Below are positions 1 to 7,906 of a stretch of DNA of 64,000 nucleotides, piece by piece (within the stretch, counting starts at the first letter, position 1; each line of letters opens with the position of its first letter). Both the position numbers and the translations under genes were made by a program. The DNA is from Aggregatilineales bacterium (GTDB taxonomy: Bacteria > Chloroflexota > Anaerolineae > Aggregatilineales > Ch27). The notes under the pieces were generated by a model. That model was not told where the DNA came from and did not search any database. It saw only the letters and a program-made list of their open reading frames with translations. The stretch spans positions 16,203 to 80,202 of the forward strand of contig JARKOQ010000037.1 in the NCBI GenBank assembly GCA_029976005.1. The letters are read 5' to 3'.

Positions 1-1410
1 ATTTACTCCGAGGTCGATCGCACGGCCCTGCACGTCCGTCAGGCGGACGAAGCCTACCTGATCGGCGGGCCGCGCCCGTCCGAGAGTTATCTGGTGATCG
101 ATAAGGTATTGGAAGCCGCCAGGCGGGCCGGCGCGGATGCGATTCATCCCGGTTATGGGTTTCTGGCGGAGCGCGCCGATTTTGCCCAGGCATGCCTGGA
201 CGAAGGGTTGATCTTCATCGGCCCGCGGCCGCACAGTATCGGCATGATGGGCGACAAGCTGGCCGCGCGCGAGACGATGCGCAAGGCGGGCGTGCCCCTC
301 ATCCCCGGTACCCGGCCGGGCCTGCGTGACGACGAGATGCTGGCCGTCGCCGAGGGCGAGGTCGGCTTCCCGCTAATGGTCAAGGCGGCGGCGGGCGGCG
401 GGGGCAAGGGCATCCGGATCGTCCACCGTCTGGAGGACCTGCCCGGCGCGCTGGCGACGGCCCGCCGTGAAGCGGAAGCCGCCTTTGGCGACGGCACCGT
501 TTACCTGGAAAAGCTGATCGAAGGCGCGCACCACATCGAGATTCAGGTGCTGGCCGACCAGCATGGCAACACGATCCACCTCGGCGAGCGCGAATGCTCC
601 ATCCAGCGCCGCCACCAGAAGCTGCTGGAAGAATGCCCCAGCATGTTTCTGGAAGGCGACATGCGCCAGCGGATGGGCGAGACGGCTATTCGCGTGGCGC
701 AGGCGGTGGATTATCTCAACGCGGGCACGGTTGAGTTCCTGGTCGACCGGGACCGGAACTACTACTTCCTGGAGATGAACACCCGTATCCAGGTCGAGCA
801 CGCCGTGACCGAGATGGTCACCGGCGTTGACCTCGTCAAAGAGCAAATCCGCATCGCGCGCGGGCGGCGCATGGGCCCAACCCAGGAATCGCTGACCATG
901 AAGGGCTGGGCGGTCGAGTGCCGGATCAATGCCGAAGACCCTTACAACCAGTTCATGCCCTCGGTCGGCCGGATTTCGGCCATCGTCGCGCCGACCGGGC
1001 CGGGCATCCGGGTGGACAGCGGGGTGTACGACGGTTACGAGATCACGCCGTACTACGACAGTATGCTGGCCAAGCTGATCTGCTGGGGCGAGTCGCGCGG
1101 GGAAGCGCTGCTGCGCATGCGGCGCGCGCTGAGCGAGTACCGGATCATGGGGGTCAACACCAACATCCCCTTCCACCAGACCTTGCTGGACAGCCACCGT
1201 TTCCTGGCGGGCAGCTTCGATACGTCCTTCGTCGAACAGCGCTTCGAGCTGGAACGTGACAATCGCGACCTGCACCCGGAGGTGGCGGCCATCATGGCGA
1301 CCCTGGTCGCGCATCGCCAGCGCCAGCAGGCGGCCCAGATCGTCCAGCCCAACGAGCGCGATACGTCCAACTGGAAGTGGGTCGGGCGCTGGGAACGGCT
1401 GCACCGCTAG
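1..1410 (+). CDS. accC: Acetyl/propionyl-CoA carboxylase biotin carboxylase subunit (5' truncated by window edge)
   Basis: Frame open from base 1; ATP-grasp biotin carboxylase motifs (HPGYGFLAE, KAAAGGGGKGIRIV, ERECSIQRRHQKLLEE, FLEMNTRIQVEHAVTE). Confidence 0.95.
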   Translation: MYSEVDRTALHVRQADEAYLIGGPRPSESYLVIDKVLEAARRAGADAIHPGYGFLAERADFAQACLDEGLIFIGPRPHSIGMMGDKLAARETMRKAGVPLIPGTRPGLRDDEMLAVAEGEVGFPLMVKAAAGGGGKGIRIVHRLEDLPGALATARREAEAAFGDGTVYLEKLIEGAHHIEIQVLADQHGNTIHLGERECSIQRRHQKLLEECPSMFLEGDMRQRMGETAIRVAQAVDYLNAGTVEFLVDRDRNYYFLEMNTRIQVEHAVTEMVTGVDLVKEQIRIARGRRMGPTQESLTMKGWAVECRINAEDPYNQFMPSVGRISAIVAPTGPGIRVDSGVYDGYEITPYYDSMLAKLICWGESRGEALLRMRRALSEYRIMGVNTNIPFHQTLLDSHRFLAGSFDTSFVEQRFELERDNRDLHPEVAAIMATLVAHRQRQQAAQIVQPNERDTSNWKWVGRWERLHR

Positions 1411-1423
1411 CAAGGAGCCAACC

Positions 1424-1921
1424 ATGAAATACCTGGCGACGGTCAACGACCAGACTTACACCATCGAGCTACAGCCGGATGGCAAGCTGCTGGTCGACGG
1501 CCACGAGCATGAAGTCAATTTCCTCTCGCTGGACGAGAAGGCGTTTTACTCCCTGCTGGTCAACAACCGGTCCTACGAAGGGCTGGTGCGCGAAGCGGAG
1601 GGCCAGTACGAAGTCCTGCTGTGGGGCGCGCTCTACAACGTCAAGGTGATGGACGAGCGCGAACAGCGGCTGGCCCAATCCAGTGCCTTGTTTGTGCCTT
1701 CCGGAACCGAGATCGCGATCCGGGCCCCGATGCCCGGCCTGATCGTCGAGGTGCCGGTGGATGCCGGGCAGGACGTCGAAGCCGGGGAGACGCTGGTCAT
1801 CCTCGAGTCGATGAAAATGCAGAATGAACTGAAGGCACCCCGCGCGGGCAAGGTGCACGCCGTGCACGTCAAGGCCGGGGAGAATGTCGAGCAGAACAAA
1901 ACCCTGGTGACGATCACGTGA
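1424..1921 (+). CDS. Biotin carboxyl carrier protein of acyl-CoA carboxylase
   Basis: C-terminal biotinyl domain with ESMKMQNE; RBS-like aaggag upstream of ATG 1424; directly follows accC. Confidence 0.9.
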   Translation: MKYLATVNDQTYTIELQPDGKLLVDGHEHEVNFLSLDEKAFYSLLVNNRSYEGLVREAEGQYEVLLWGALYNVKVMDEREQRLAQSSALFVPSGTEIAIRAPMPGLIVEVPVDAGQDVEAGETLVILESMKMQNELKAPRAGKVHAVHVKAGENVEQNKTLVTIT

Positions 1922-3303
1922 TCAAGCGGCTTCGGTCATGGTTTGCCCGGCGTGAAGTCAGAATCGGGGTGGAACTCCTGTGGATAACCGCCCTGATGGT
2001 GTACGTGCTGGCTGGAACGAGTCTGGTCCCCTTCCATGGCGACGAATCGACTCAGATCATGATGAGTCGGGACGTCTACTACATCCTTCAAGGGGATGGA
2101 TCGCGCCTGCTCTACCAGGTGGAGCCGCCCGACGCGACCGAGCAGCACCTCCGCCTGTTGAATGGCACGCTGCCCAAATATCTGATCGGGCTGGCCGCGC
2201 TCGCGGGCGGGTACGGGAGCGATGACCTCAACGATCAGTGGCTGTGGGGCGCGGACTGGGCGTGGAACGTGACCGACGGGCACATGCCCTCCGATGGGCT
2301 GCTGCTGGCGGCGCGCTGGTCGTCGGCGATCCTGGCGGCCTTGAGCGTCCCGGCGATGTTCGGGCTGGGCTGGCTGTGGCGCGGGCGGCGGGCGGCGTAT
2401 GCCGCCAGCCTGATCCTGGCCCTTCACCCGGTCGTGCTGATCCAAGGGCGGCGGGCCTACATGGAAGGCGCGCTGCTCTTCTTCTCGGTGCTGGCGATTC
2501 TGATCGCGGTGGCATGGGGGCAGCGCTTGACCCGCCCGGTTATCTCCCGGCGGGCCATGTGGGGCGGCGCGCTGGGGCTGGGCATGGCGGCCGGGCTGCT
2601 GGTCGCCAGCAAGCACAGCGGCGCGGCGGTTGCGGCGGCGGCCTACGGCGGCGTGGGGTTGGCGATCCTCTGGCAGCGCTTTCCCATGCGCCGGACACTG
2701 CGCCTGCTGGCCGCGCTGGCTACCAGCGGGATCGTGGCGCTGGCGGTGTTCCTGGCGTTGAATCCGGCCTGGTGGAGCGACCCGGTCGCGCGGGTGGGCG
2801 AGGTGCTGGACCTACGCCAGGGGTTAGTGACCGACCAGGTCGCGGCTTTCCCGGAGAGCGTGTATCCGGACACTGGCGCACGCCTGGGGGGGATGCTGCG
2901 CGAATTGAGCGTCGCCCCGCCGGTCTATTTCGAGGCGCCCTGGTGGGCCGGGTACCCGGAGCTGGCAGCCCAGATCGAGACCTACCGCGCCTCGCCGTGG
3001 GCTGGAATCCAGACCGGGACGAATGGCCTGACGACGGCGATTGGCGTCGGGCTGCTGGTCTTCACGCTGATGGGCTGCGTGCCGGTGGCGGAGGCGCTGC
3101 GGCGTGGACAGGCGGCCGGATGGGCAATCGGCCTGTGGGCGCTGCTCAACGCGGCGGCGATCCTGATCTCGATCCCGCTGGCCTGGCAGCGCTACGCGAT
3201 GCCTCTCTACCCGGTGCAGGCCATCCTGGCCGCCGCCGGCTTTGACTGGCTGGCCGGCCGGATCGCTACAATGCGGCAACGGCCAGCGCCAGCCCGCGTT
3301 TGA
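1918..3303 (+). CDS. Multi-pass membrane protein, glycosyltransferase 39 / PMT-like
   Basis: GTG start overlaps the previous stop (GTGA); many hydrophobic segments; early acidic FHGDES-type motif in the first loop, typical of GT-C enzymes. Confidence 0.65.
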   Translation: MIKRLRSWFARREVRIGVELLWITALMVYVLAGTSLVPFHGDESTQIMMSRDVYYILQGDGSRLLYQVEPPDATEQHLRLLNGTLPKYLIGLAALAGGYGSDDLNDQWLWGADWAWNVTDGHMPSDGLLLAARWSSAILAALSVPAMFGLGWLWRGRRAAYAASLILALHPVVLIQGRRAYMEGALLFFSVLAILIAVAWGQRLTRPVISRRAMWGGALGLGMAAGLLVASKHSGAAVAAAAYGGVGLAILWQRFPMRRTLRLLAALATSGIVALAVFLALNPAWWSDPVARVGEVLDLRQGLVTDQVAAFPESVYPDTGARLGGMLRELSVAPPVYFEAPWWAGYPELAAQIETYRASPWAGIQTGTNGLTTAIGVGLLVFTLMGCVPVAEALRRGQAAGWAIGLWALLNAAAILISIPLAWQRYAMPLYPVQAILAAAGFDWLAGRIATMRQRPAPARV

Positions 3304-4561
3304 TCTCCGGTGCGTTGAAGGCGGCCCAGGTTTCCGGGAAGGTCGTCAGCAGACGATGCTTTTCGGCGTACTGGTAAGCCAGATATTGCACGACCGGCTC
3401 GACGTTGGCTCGCTCGCCAAAGGGCAGGGCGGCCTGGGATTGCTCGAAGCGTTCCATGAACTCCCGCAGGTAATGCCCGGCGACTTCCGTGTCGTTCAGG
3501 TCGCCGAGATGATCCTGAAGCCGCTTGGTCATCTGGATGACGCCTTTCAACTCTCCACCCAGGACTTCCTCGAAGAACTCCAGGGCGTAGCGCAGTCGCT
3601 TGCCTTCGATCCGCAGCGCGTGCAGGGTCAATACATCGGCCTGGTCGAAGGCCGTCTCGTAGGCCCGCACGTTCTCGTAGGCGGTGTAGATCAGGCGCGG
3701 GACGACGTGCCGCACCTGGAAGGCAACCGGCGCGTCCGGCGGGATGGGTCTGGCTCCGTGATTGGGCGTGGAGACGAACCGGTCGAACGCTTCCACGAAC
3801 CGGGCGAAGGTAGGGCTGTCCAGGTGGGCGATCAGGTCGGCCCGCGCCGTCTCCCGGTCGGCCCGGCAGAATTCCAGCAGCGGCTCCAATCCGGTTTTCT
3901 CCGGCAGCGTGGCCTGATAGGCCTCGGTCCTGAAGATGAACACGTCCAGATCGCGCACCCGGCCGAGACAGCGGGCGGTCTTGCGCAGGTCGCGCAGCAG
4001 CGGGCGGAGCACCTTGCGGCGGTAGTACGGCTCGAAGATGCGGAAGGCGCTGCGCAGGCGACGGATCGCCACGCGCATATCGTGCACGGCTTCGATGTCC
4101 TCGCCCAGGCGGCTGCCCGGCTCGTGGAGCAGCATGCGCTCGAACTGGAAGGCCAGGATTTTGCGACCCGCTTCGCTCATTGGATCATCCGGCAGCGTGC
4201 CCGGCCGGTCGGCCAGGGTCAGGGCCTTACGCGGGGCGTCGATGCCCGGACGTGGCGCGGGTGCAGCCGGCTGCGGGGCCGACTCGGCCGCCGCGCCGCG
4301 CGGCTTGCGCGGGGTACGGGACGCGCGCCCAGGAGCCGGCTCGAAGATCGCCATGCGCCGGCGCTGGAAAGCCCGCTGCCAGCGTCGTACCTGACGCTCG
4401 GACAGGCCGGTCTGGCTGGCGATGGCGACCTGGGGCACGCGCTGGGCGCTCATGAGCACGATTCGGGCGCGACGGGCGCGGGTCTGGCTGGCGGAGGCCG
4501 CGAATGCGTTCAGCGCCTCGCGCTCTTCCGGGGTCAGCTCCAGTTCAAATCGCTGGGTCAT
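3266..4561 (-). CDS. CHAD domain protein with N-terminal IS630-transposase-like helix-turn-helix
   Basis: N-terminus LTPEEREALNAFAASASQTRARRARIVLMSAQ..VAIASQTGLSERQVRRWQRAFQRRRM resembles an IS630-type HTH; C-terminal VHDMRVAIRRLRSAFRIF and LRIEGKRLRYALEFF are CHAD motifs. Confidence 0.85.
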   Translation of the reverse strand: MTQRFELELTPEEREALNAFAASASQTRARRARIVLMSAQRVPQVAIASQTGLSERQVRRWQRAFQRRRMAIFEPAPGRASRTPRKPRGAAAESAPQPAAPAPRPGIDAPRKALTLADRPGTLPDDPMSEAGRKILAFQFERMLLHEPGSRLGEDIEAVHDMRVAIRRLRSAFRIFEPYYRRKVLRPLLRDLRKTARCLGRVRDLDVFIFRTEAYQATLPEKTGLEPLLEFCRADRETARADLIAHLDSPTFARFVEAFDRFVSTPNHGARPIPPDAPVAFQVRHVVPRLIYTAYENVRAYETAFDQADVLTLHALRIEGKRLRYALEFFEEVLGGELKGVIQMTKRLQDHLGDLNDTEVAGHYLREFMERFEQSQAALPFGERANVEPVVQYLAYQYAEKHRLLTTFPETWAAFNAPEIKRGLALAVAAL

Positions 4562-4724
4562 GGCTCTCGCTCTTTTCAGTGGTCGTCTCCCAACGCCGCC
4601 AGGGAAGGGTCGGAGACAGGGTGATTGCGTGGGCCCGCGTCGAATGGCCGTCAGATGGCGGCGGCGGGCCGGGCGGTTGTCGCGCCGGACCTGGCACGAC
4701 TCTGGTCGGGGCGAGCAGACTGAA

Positions 4725-5216
4725 TCAGGCGGTGCGCGCGGGCCAGGCCTCGTGCAGCTTGCGGTAGGTGTCCGCCAGCAGATCGGGGATGATTCGGGTC
4801 TGGGCGAGCACCGTCATATAGTTATTGTCCCCTTCCCAGCGCGGCACGACGTGCATGTGCAGGTGCTCGGCGATGCCGGCCCCCGCCGCCGGACCGAGGT
4901 TAATGCCCATGTTGAAGGCCTGCGGGTGGTAGACGGCGCGCAGGGCCGCGACCGCCTGCTGGGCGGTCTGCATCAGATCGGCCAGCACATCCGGGGCGAG
5001 ATCGGTCAGGTCGCCGACGTGGGCGTAGGGCACGATCAGCAGGTGGCCGTTGTTGTATGGGAACAGGTTGAGCGTGGCAAAGACGTGAGTCGAGCGGTAA
5101 ACGACCAGCTCGGATTCGTCGTCGGCCTCGATTTTATGGCAAAAAACACAGCCGGTCGGGCGGGGAGCGTCACCACGCAGATAGGTCATACGCCAGGGCG
5201 TCCACAAACGATCCAT
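4725..5216 (-). CDS. HIT family hydrolase/phosphorylase
   Basis: HIT signature AEHLHMHVVPRW; CVFCHKI zinc-binding-like N-terminus; FPYNNGHLLIVPYAHV. Confidence 0.9.
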   Translation of the reverse strand: MDRLWTPWRMTYLRGDAPRPTGCVFCHKIEADDESELVVYRSTHVFATLNLFPYNNGHLLIVPYAHVGDLTDLAPDVLADLMQTAQQAVAALRAVYHPQAFNMGINLGPAAGAGIAEHLHMHVVPRWEGDNNYMTVLAQTRIIPDLLADTYRKLHEAWPARTA

Positions 5217-5353
5217 GCATCGCTGTCCGGTTTAGAGCCTGTCCTATGGGCCTGATTGTACTCAAGAGCGGGCCGATTGCCTAATCGTCGGCCGGGCGGC
5301 GGTTGACCGTTCCCCCGGCAGGGCGCTAGAATCCGGCCGGAAACGAGGATGAT

Positions 5354-6130
5354 ATGGAACGCAACGATCTTCCTGATTGGCTGGTGGAGATGGACCGACC
5401 CTGCCGGTATTACACCCGGACAGGCAGCACCAACAGTGAGGCATCCACCTGGGTGCTGACCGGCGCGCCGGATGGGGCCATCGTCCTGACCGACGAGCAA
5501 ACCGCCGGACGGGGCAGGCTCGGCCGGACGTGGCTGGCCGAACCCGGATCGTCGCTCCTGTTCTCGGTAATCCTGCGCCCGGCCCTGGCTCCGGAGATGC
5601 TGGGCCGCGTGCCGCTGCTGGGGGCGGTGGCGCTGGCCGAGTGCCTGGAAGGGTTGGGCCTGGCCGCCCGGATCAAATGGCCGAACGACGTCCAGATCGA
5701 GGGGCGCAAGGTGTCCGGTATCCTGGCCGAGGCTGTCTGGCAGGGAGATCGCCTGTCCGGGGTGGTGCTGGGGATCGGGGTCAACGTCCGGCGCACGGCC
5801 CTGAGTCAGGCCCAGGCGCAGGCTCTGGGCGCGATCACGATCGAGGAAGCGCTGGGGCAGGCTCCCGATCGCGGGCGTTTGCTGCGCGATCTGCTGGACC
5901 GGCTGGATGGCTGGCTGCCGAGGGCGGGCGATGCGGCGCTGCTGGCGGCATGGCGATCCCGCGCCGGGATGCTGGGGCGTCCGGTGACCGTCCAGCAGGG
6001 GGAGCATACGCTGACCGGGATCGCGCAAGACATCGACGAGCAGGGGGCGCTCCTGGTGTGTGACGCCCAGGGGACGCTGCACCGCCTGTTAGCCGGGGAC
6101 GTCAGTCTCCGCGAGAATGGGTTGGCCTGA
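5354..6130 (+). CDS. birA: Biotin--[acetyl-CoA-carboxylase] ligase, catalytic domain only
   Basis: TGSTNSEA, TAGRGRLGRTW, IKWPNDVQIEGRKVSGILAE, GIGVNV motifs; no N-terminal HTH. Confidence 0.93.
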   Translation: MERNDLPDWLVEMDRPCRYYTRTGSTNSEASTWVLTGAPDGAIVLTDEQTAGRGRLGRTWLAEPGSSLLFSVILRPALAPEMLGRVPLLGAVALAECLEGLGLAARIKWPNDVQIEGRKVSGILAEAVWQGDRLSGVVLGIGVNVRRTALSQAQAQALGAITIEEALGQAPDRGRLLRDLLDRLDGWLPRAGDAALLAAWRSRAGMLGRPVTVQQGEHTLTGIAQDIDEQGALLVCDAQGTLHRLLAGDVSLRENGLA

Positions 6131-6132
6131 GC

Positions 6133-7524
6133 ATGGGCGTGAAGCTGGACTGGGAGATCGAATCCGAGCGCGAGGCGTACCGCGATCTGGGCGAGCACCC
6201 CCGCGACCGGATGCAGCGCCGGGCCAACCGCCGCCGGGCGATTGTGGCGATTCTGCTGGTGGCGGGCCTGATCGTCGGTCTGGTGGGATTGGTGCTGTGG
6301 CGCTTGTGGACGGTGGACAGCACCATCGAGCGCCAGTTACGCGACACGATCGCGGCGGAGGCGACCGCCCTGCGGATCGGCGACATCGCCGCTTACCTGA
6401 ACATCCAGCGCAGCGAGAGCGAAAGCTGGGTGCTGGGCCAGACCAGCTTGTTCTGGGCCTACCAGCAGCTCAAGCTGGAGCGGCAGGTTGACCTGACCGG
6501 CCGGGTGCTGGGGCTGACCATCGACGAGAACCGGGCGCGCGCCCTGGTCGAGGAAGTGATCGACGGCGAGCGCTACCAGCGCTTATGGTTCTACTGGCGC
6601 TACGCCGACGGCTGGCGGCACGTCCCGGCGGACGTCACCTTCTGGGGACAGGAAGTCAGCCTGGAAGGCAGCAATCTGAGCCTGATCTTCGCGGAGCTGG
6701 ACCGGCCGCTGGCTGAGGCGCTCAAGCCCTCGCTCGATCTGGTGTGGGGGGAAGGCTGCCGCTGGCTGGCCTGCGCCACGCCGCTCCCGGCGCTGACGGT
6801 GCGCATCGTGCCGGAAGCCGTGGTCGGAGTCTCCTGGTCGCCGGATGCACCGGACGAACTGCGGATCGCCTCGCCGCTGACCGACCGGGCCAGGGTCGCC
6901 GTGCCGCTGGAGCCTGACCTGGCCGGGCAGGTGGGCCGGCTGCTGGCCGAGCGGTTGGTGCGCCAGGCTCTGGGCGGGCTGCAACCCCAGCCAACGGCGG
7001 ACGCCGCCTTCGTGGTGGGCGCGCTGGGGGACTGGCTGACCGGGCGCTTTCTGGGCGATGGTGGGGCGCTCGGTTCCAGTTTTGTGGAAAGCCTGGCGCA
7101 GGCCTATGGCGATCAGGCGGTGGGGATGCTGGCCCGCGTGGTCCAGCCAGATTCGAACATCGGCATGCTGACGGCGGCGTTCGAGATTCCATTGGACGAG
7201 CTTCAGGTCGAGTGGCGGGAGTTCTTCCAGTGGCGGCTGGCCCTGGAACCCTTCCTGCTGGGGCAGGGCGATCAGGCCGGGCTGCTGGCCCTGTACGACG
7301 ACCGGGCGGTCGATGAGGCCCTGGCCCTGGTCAACGATCCGCAGGCGGTCAGCGCGCCCGTGCTGACCGTGATCCGGGTGGTGGTGGGGCCGGGCAGCGA
7401 TGGCGACAGCCGCGCCTGGGTCGTGGTGCGCTACCCCGACGGGAGCGAAGGGCCGATCACTTTCCGGCTGGTGGATGGGGTGTGGCGGCGCAGCGTGGCC
7501 GATCCGGCCTTCCCCGGCGATTGA
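6133..7524 (+). CDS. Hypothetical membrane-anchored protein (single N-terminal TM)
   Basis: Long ORF immediately after birA; TM segment AIVAILLVAGLIVGLVGLVLW. Confidence 0.7.
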   Translation: MGVKLDWEIESEREAYRDLGEHPRDRMQRRANRRRAIVAILLVAGLIVGLVGLVLWRLWTVDSTIERQLRDTIAAEATALRIGDIAAYLNIQRSESESWVLGQTSLFWAYQQLKLERQVDLTGRVLGLTIDENRARALVEEVIDGERYQRLWFYWRYADGWRHVPADVTFWGQEVSLEGSNLSLIFAELDRPLAEALKPSLDLVWGEGCRWLACATPLPALTVRIVPEAVVGVSWSPDAPDELRIASPLTDRARVAVPLEPDLAGQVGRLLAERLVRQALGGLQPQPTADAAFVVGALGDWLTGRFLGDGGALGSSFVESLAQAYGDQAVGMLARVVQPDSNIGMLTAAFEIPLDELQVEWREFFQWRLALEPFLLGQGDQAGLLALYDDRAVDEALALVNDPQAVSAPVLTVIRVVVGPGSDGDSRAWVVVRYPDGSEGPITFRLVDGVWRRSVADPAFPGD

Positions 7525-7549
7525 CACGGACGGCCGAACGCTATATCCT
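7521..7549 (+). promoter_or_regulatory. Candidate sigma-70 promoter for the small ORF at 7595
   Basis: TTGACA (7521-7526), 17 nt spacer, TATCCT (7544-7549); overlaps the upstream stop codon. Confidence 0.45.
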
Positions 7550-7594
7550 GATGGCGATTACAGGTGGTTCCTTGAGTCTGGCGGAGGAAACGCG

Positions 7595-7825
7595 ATGTCG
7601 ATGTTGGACCGCCTGCGCGAAAGCGCGCTGGAGAATGACGACGACCTCTTTGGGGCCGAGCTGGAAGCCGATGTGGCCGTTCCCGATGCCGAAGTGGAGG
7701 AGCGGCGCATCCTGGGCATGAATGCCGTGGAACGGATGCTGCTCTCGATCATGCTTTTCCTGGCGACCTCCGTAATCGGTACGCTGATCCTGATCGCCCT
7801 GGGCCGGATCGATATCGGTCTGTAG
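7595..7825 (+). CDS. Small hypothetical protein with C-terminal TM helix
   Basis: RBS ggaggaaa before ATG 7595; C-terminal hydrophobic segment MLLSIMLFLATSVIGTLILIAL. Confidence 0.65.
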   Translation: MSMLDRLRESALENDDDLFGAELEADVAVPDAEVEERRILGMNAVERMLLSIMLFLATSVIGTLILIALGRIDIGL

Positions 7826-7848
7826 CACCACCATCCGAGCGAGTCAAA

Positions 7849-7888
7849 AAACGCGGCTGGCGTCCCCATCGGGGGGCCAGCCGCGTTT
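7849..7888. terminator. Bidirectional hairpin terminator between convergent genes
   Basis: AAACGCGGCTGGC ... GCCAGCCGCGTTT, 13-bp perfect stem with A/T flanks. Confidence 0.85.
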
Positions 7889-7906
7889 GTTTGCAAACGC
7901 GGAGCG

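Noticed and set aside
3242-4624. 460-aa plus-strand ORF over the CHAD gene
   Set aside because: Shadow ORF; the minus-strand CHAD motifs are convincing.
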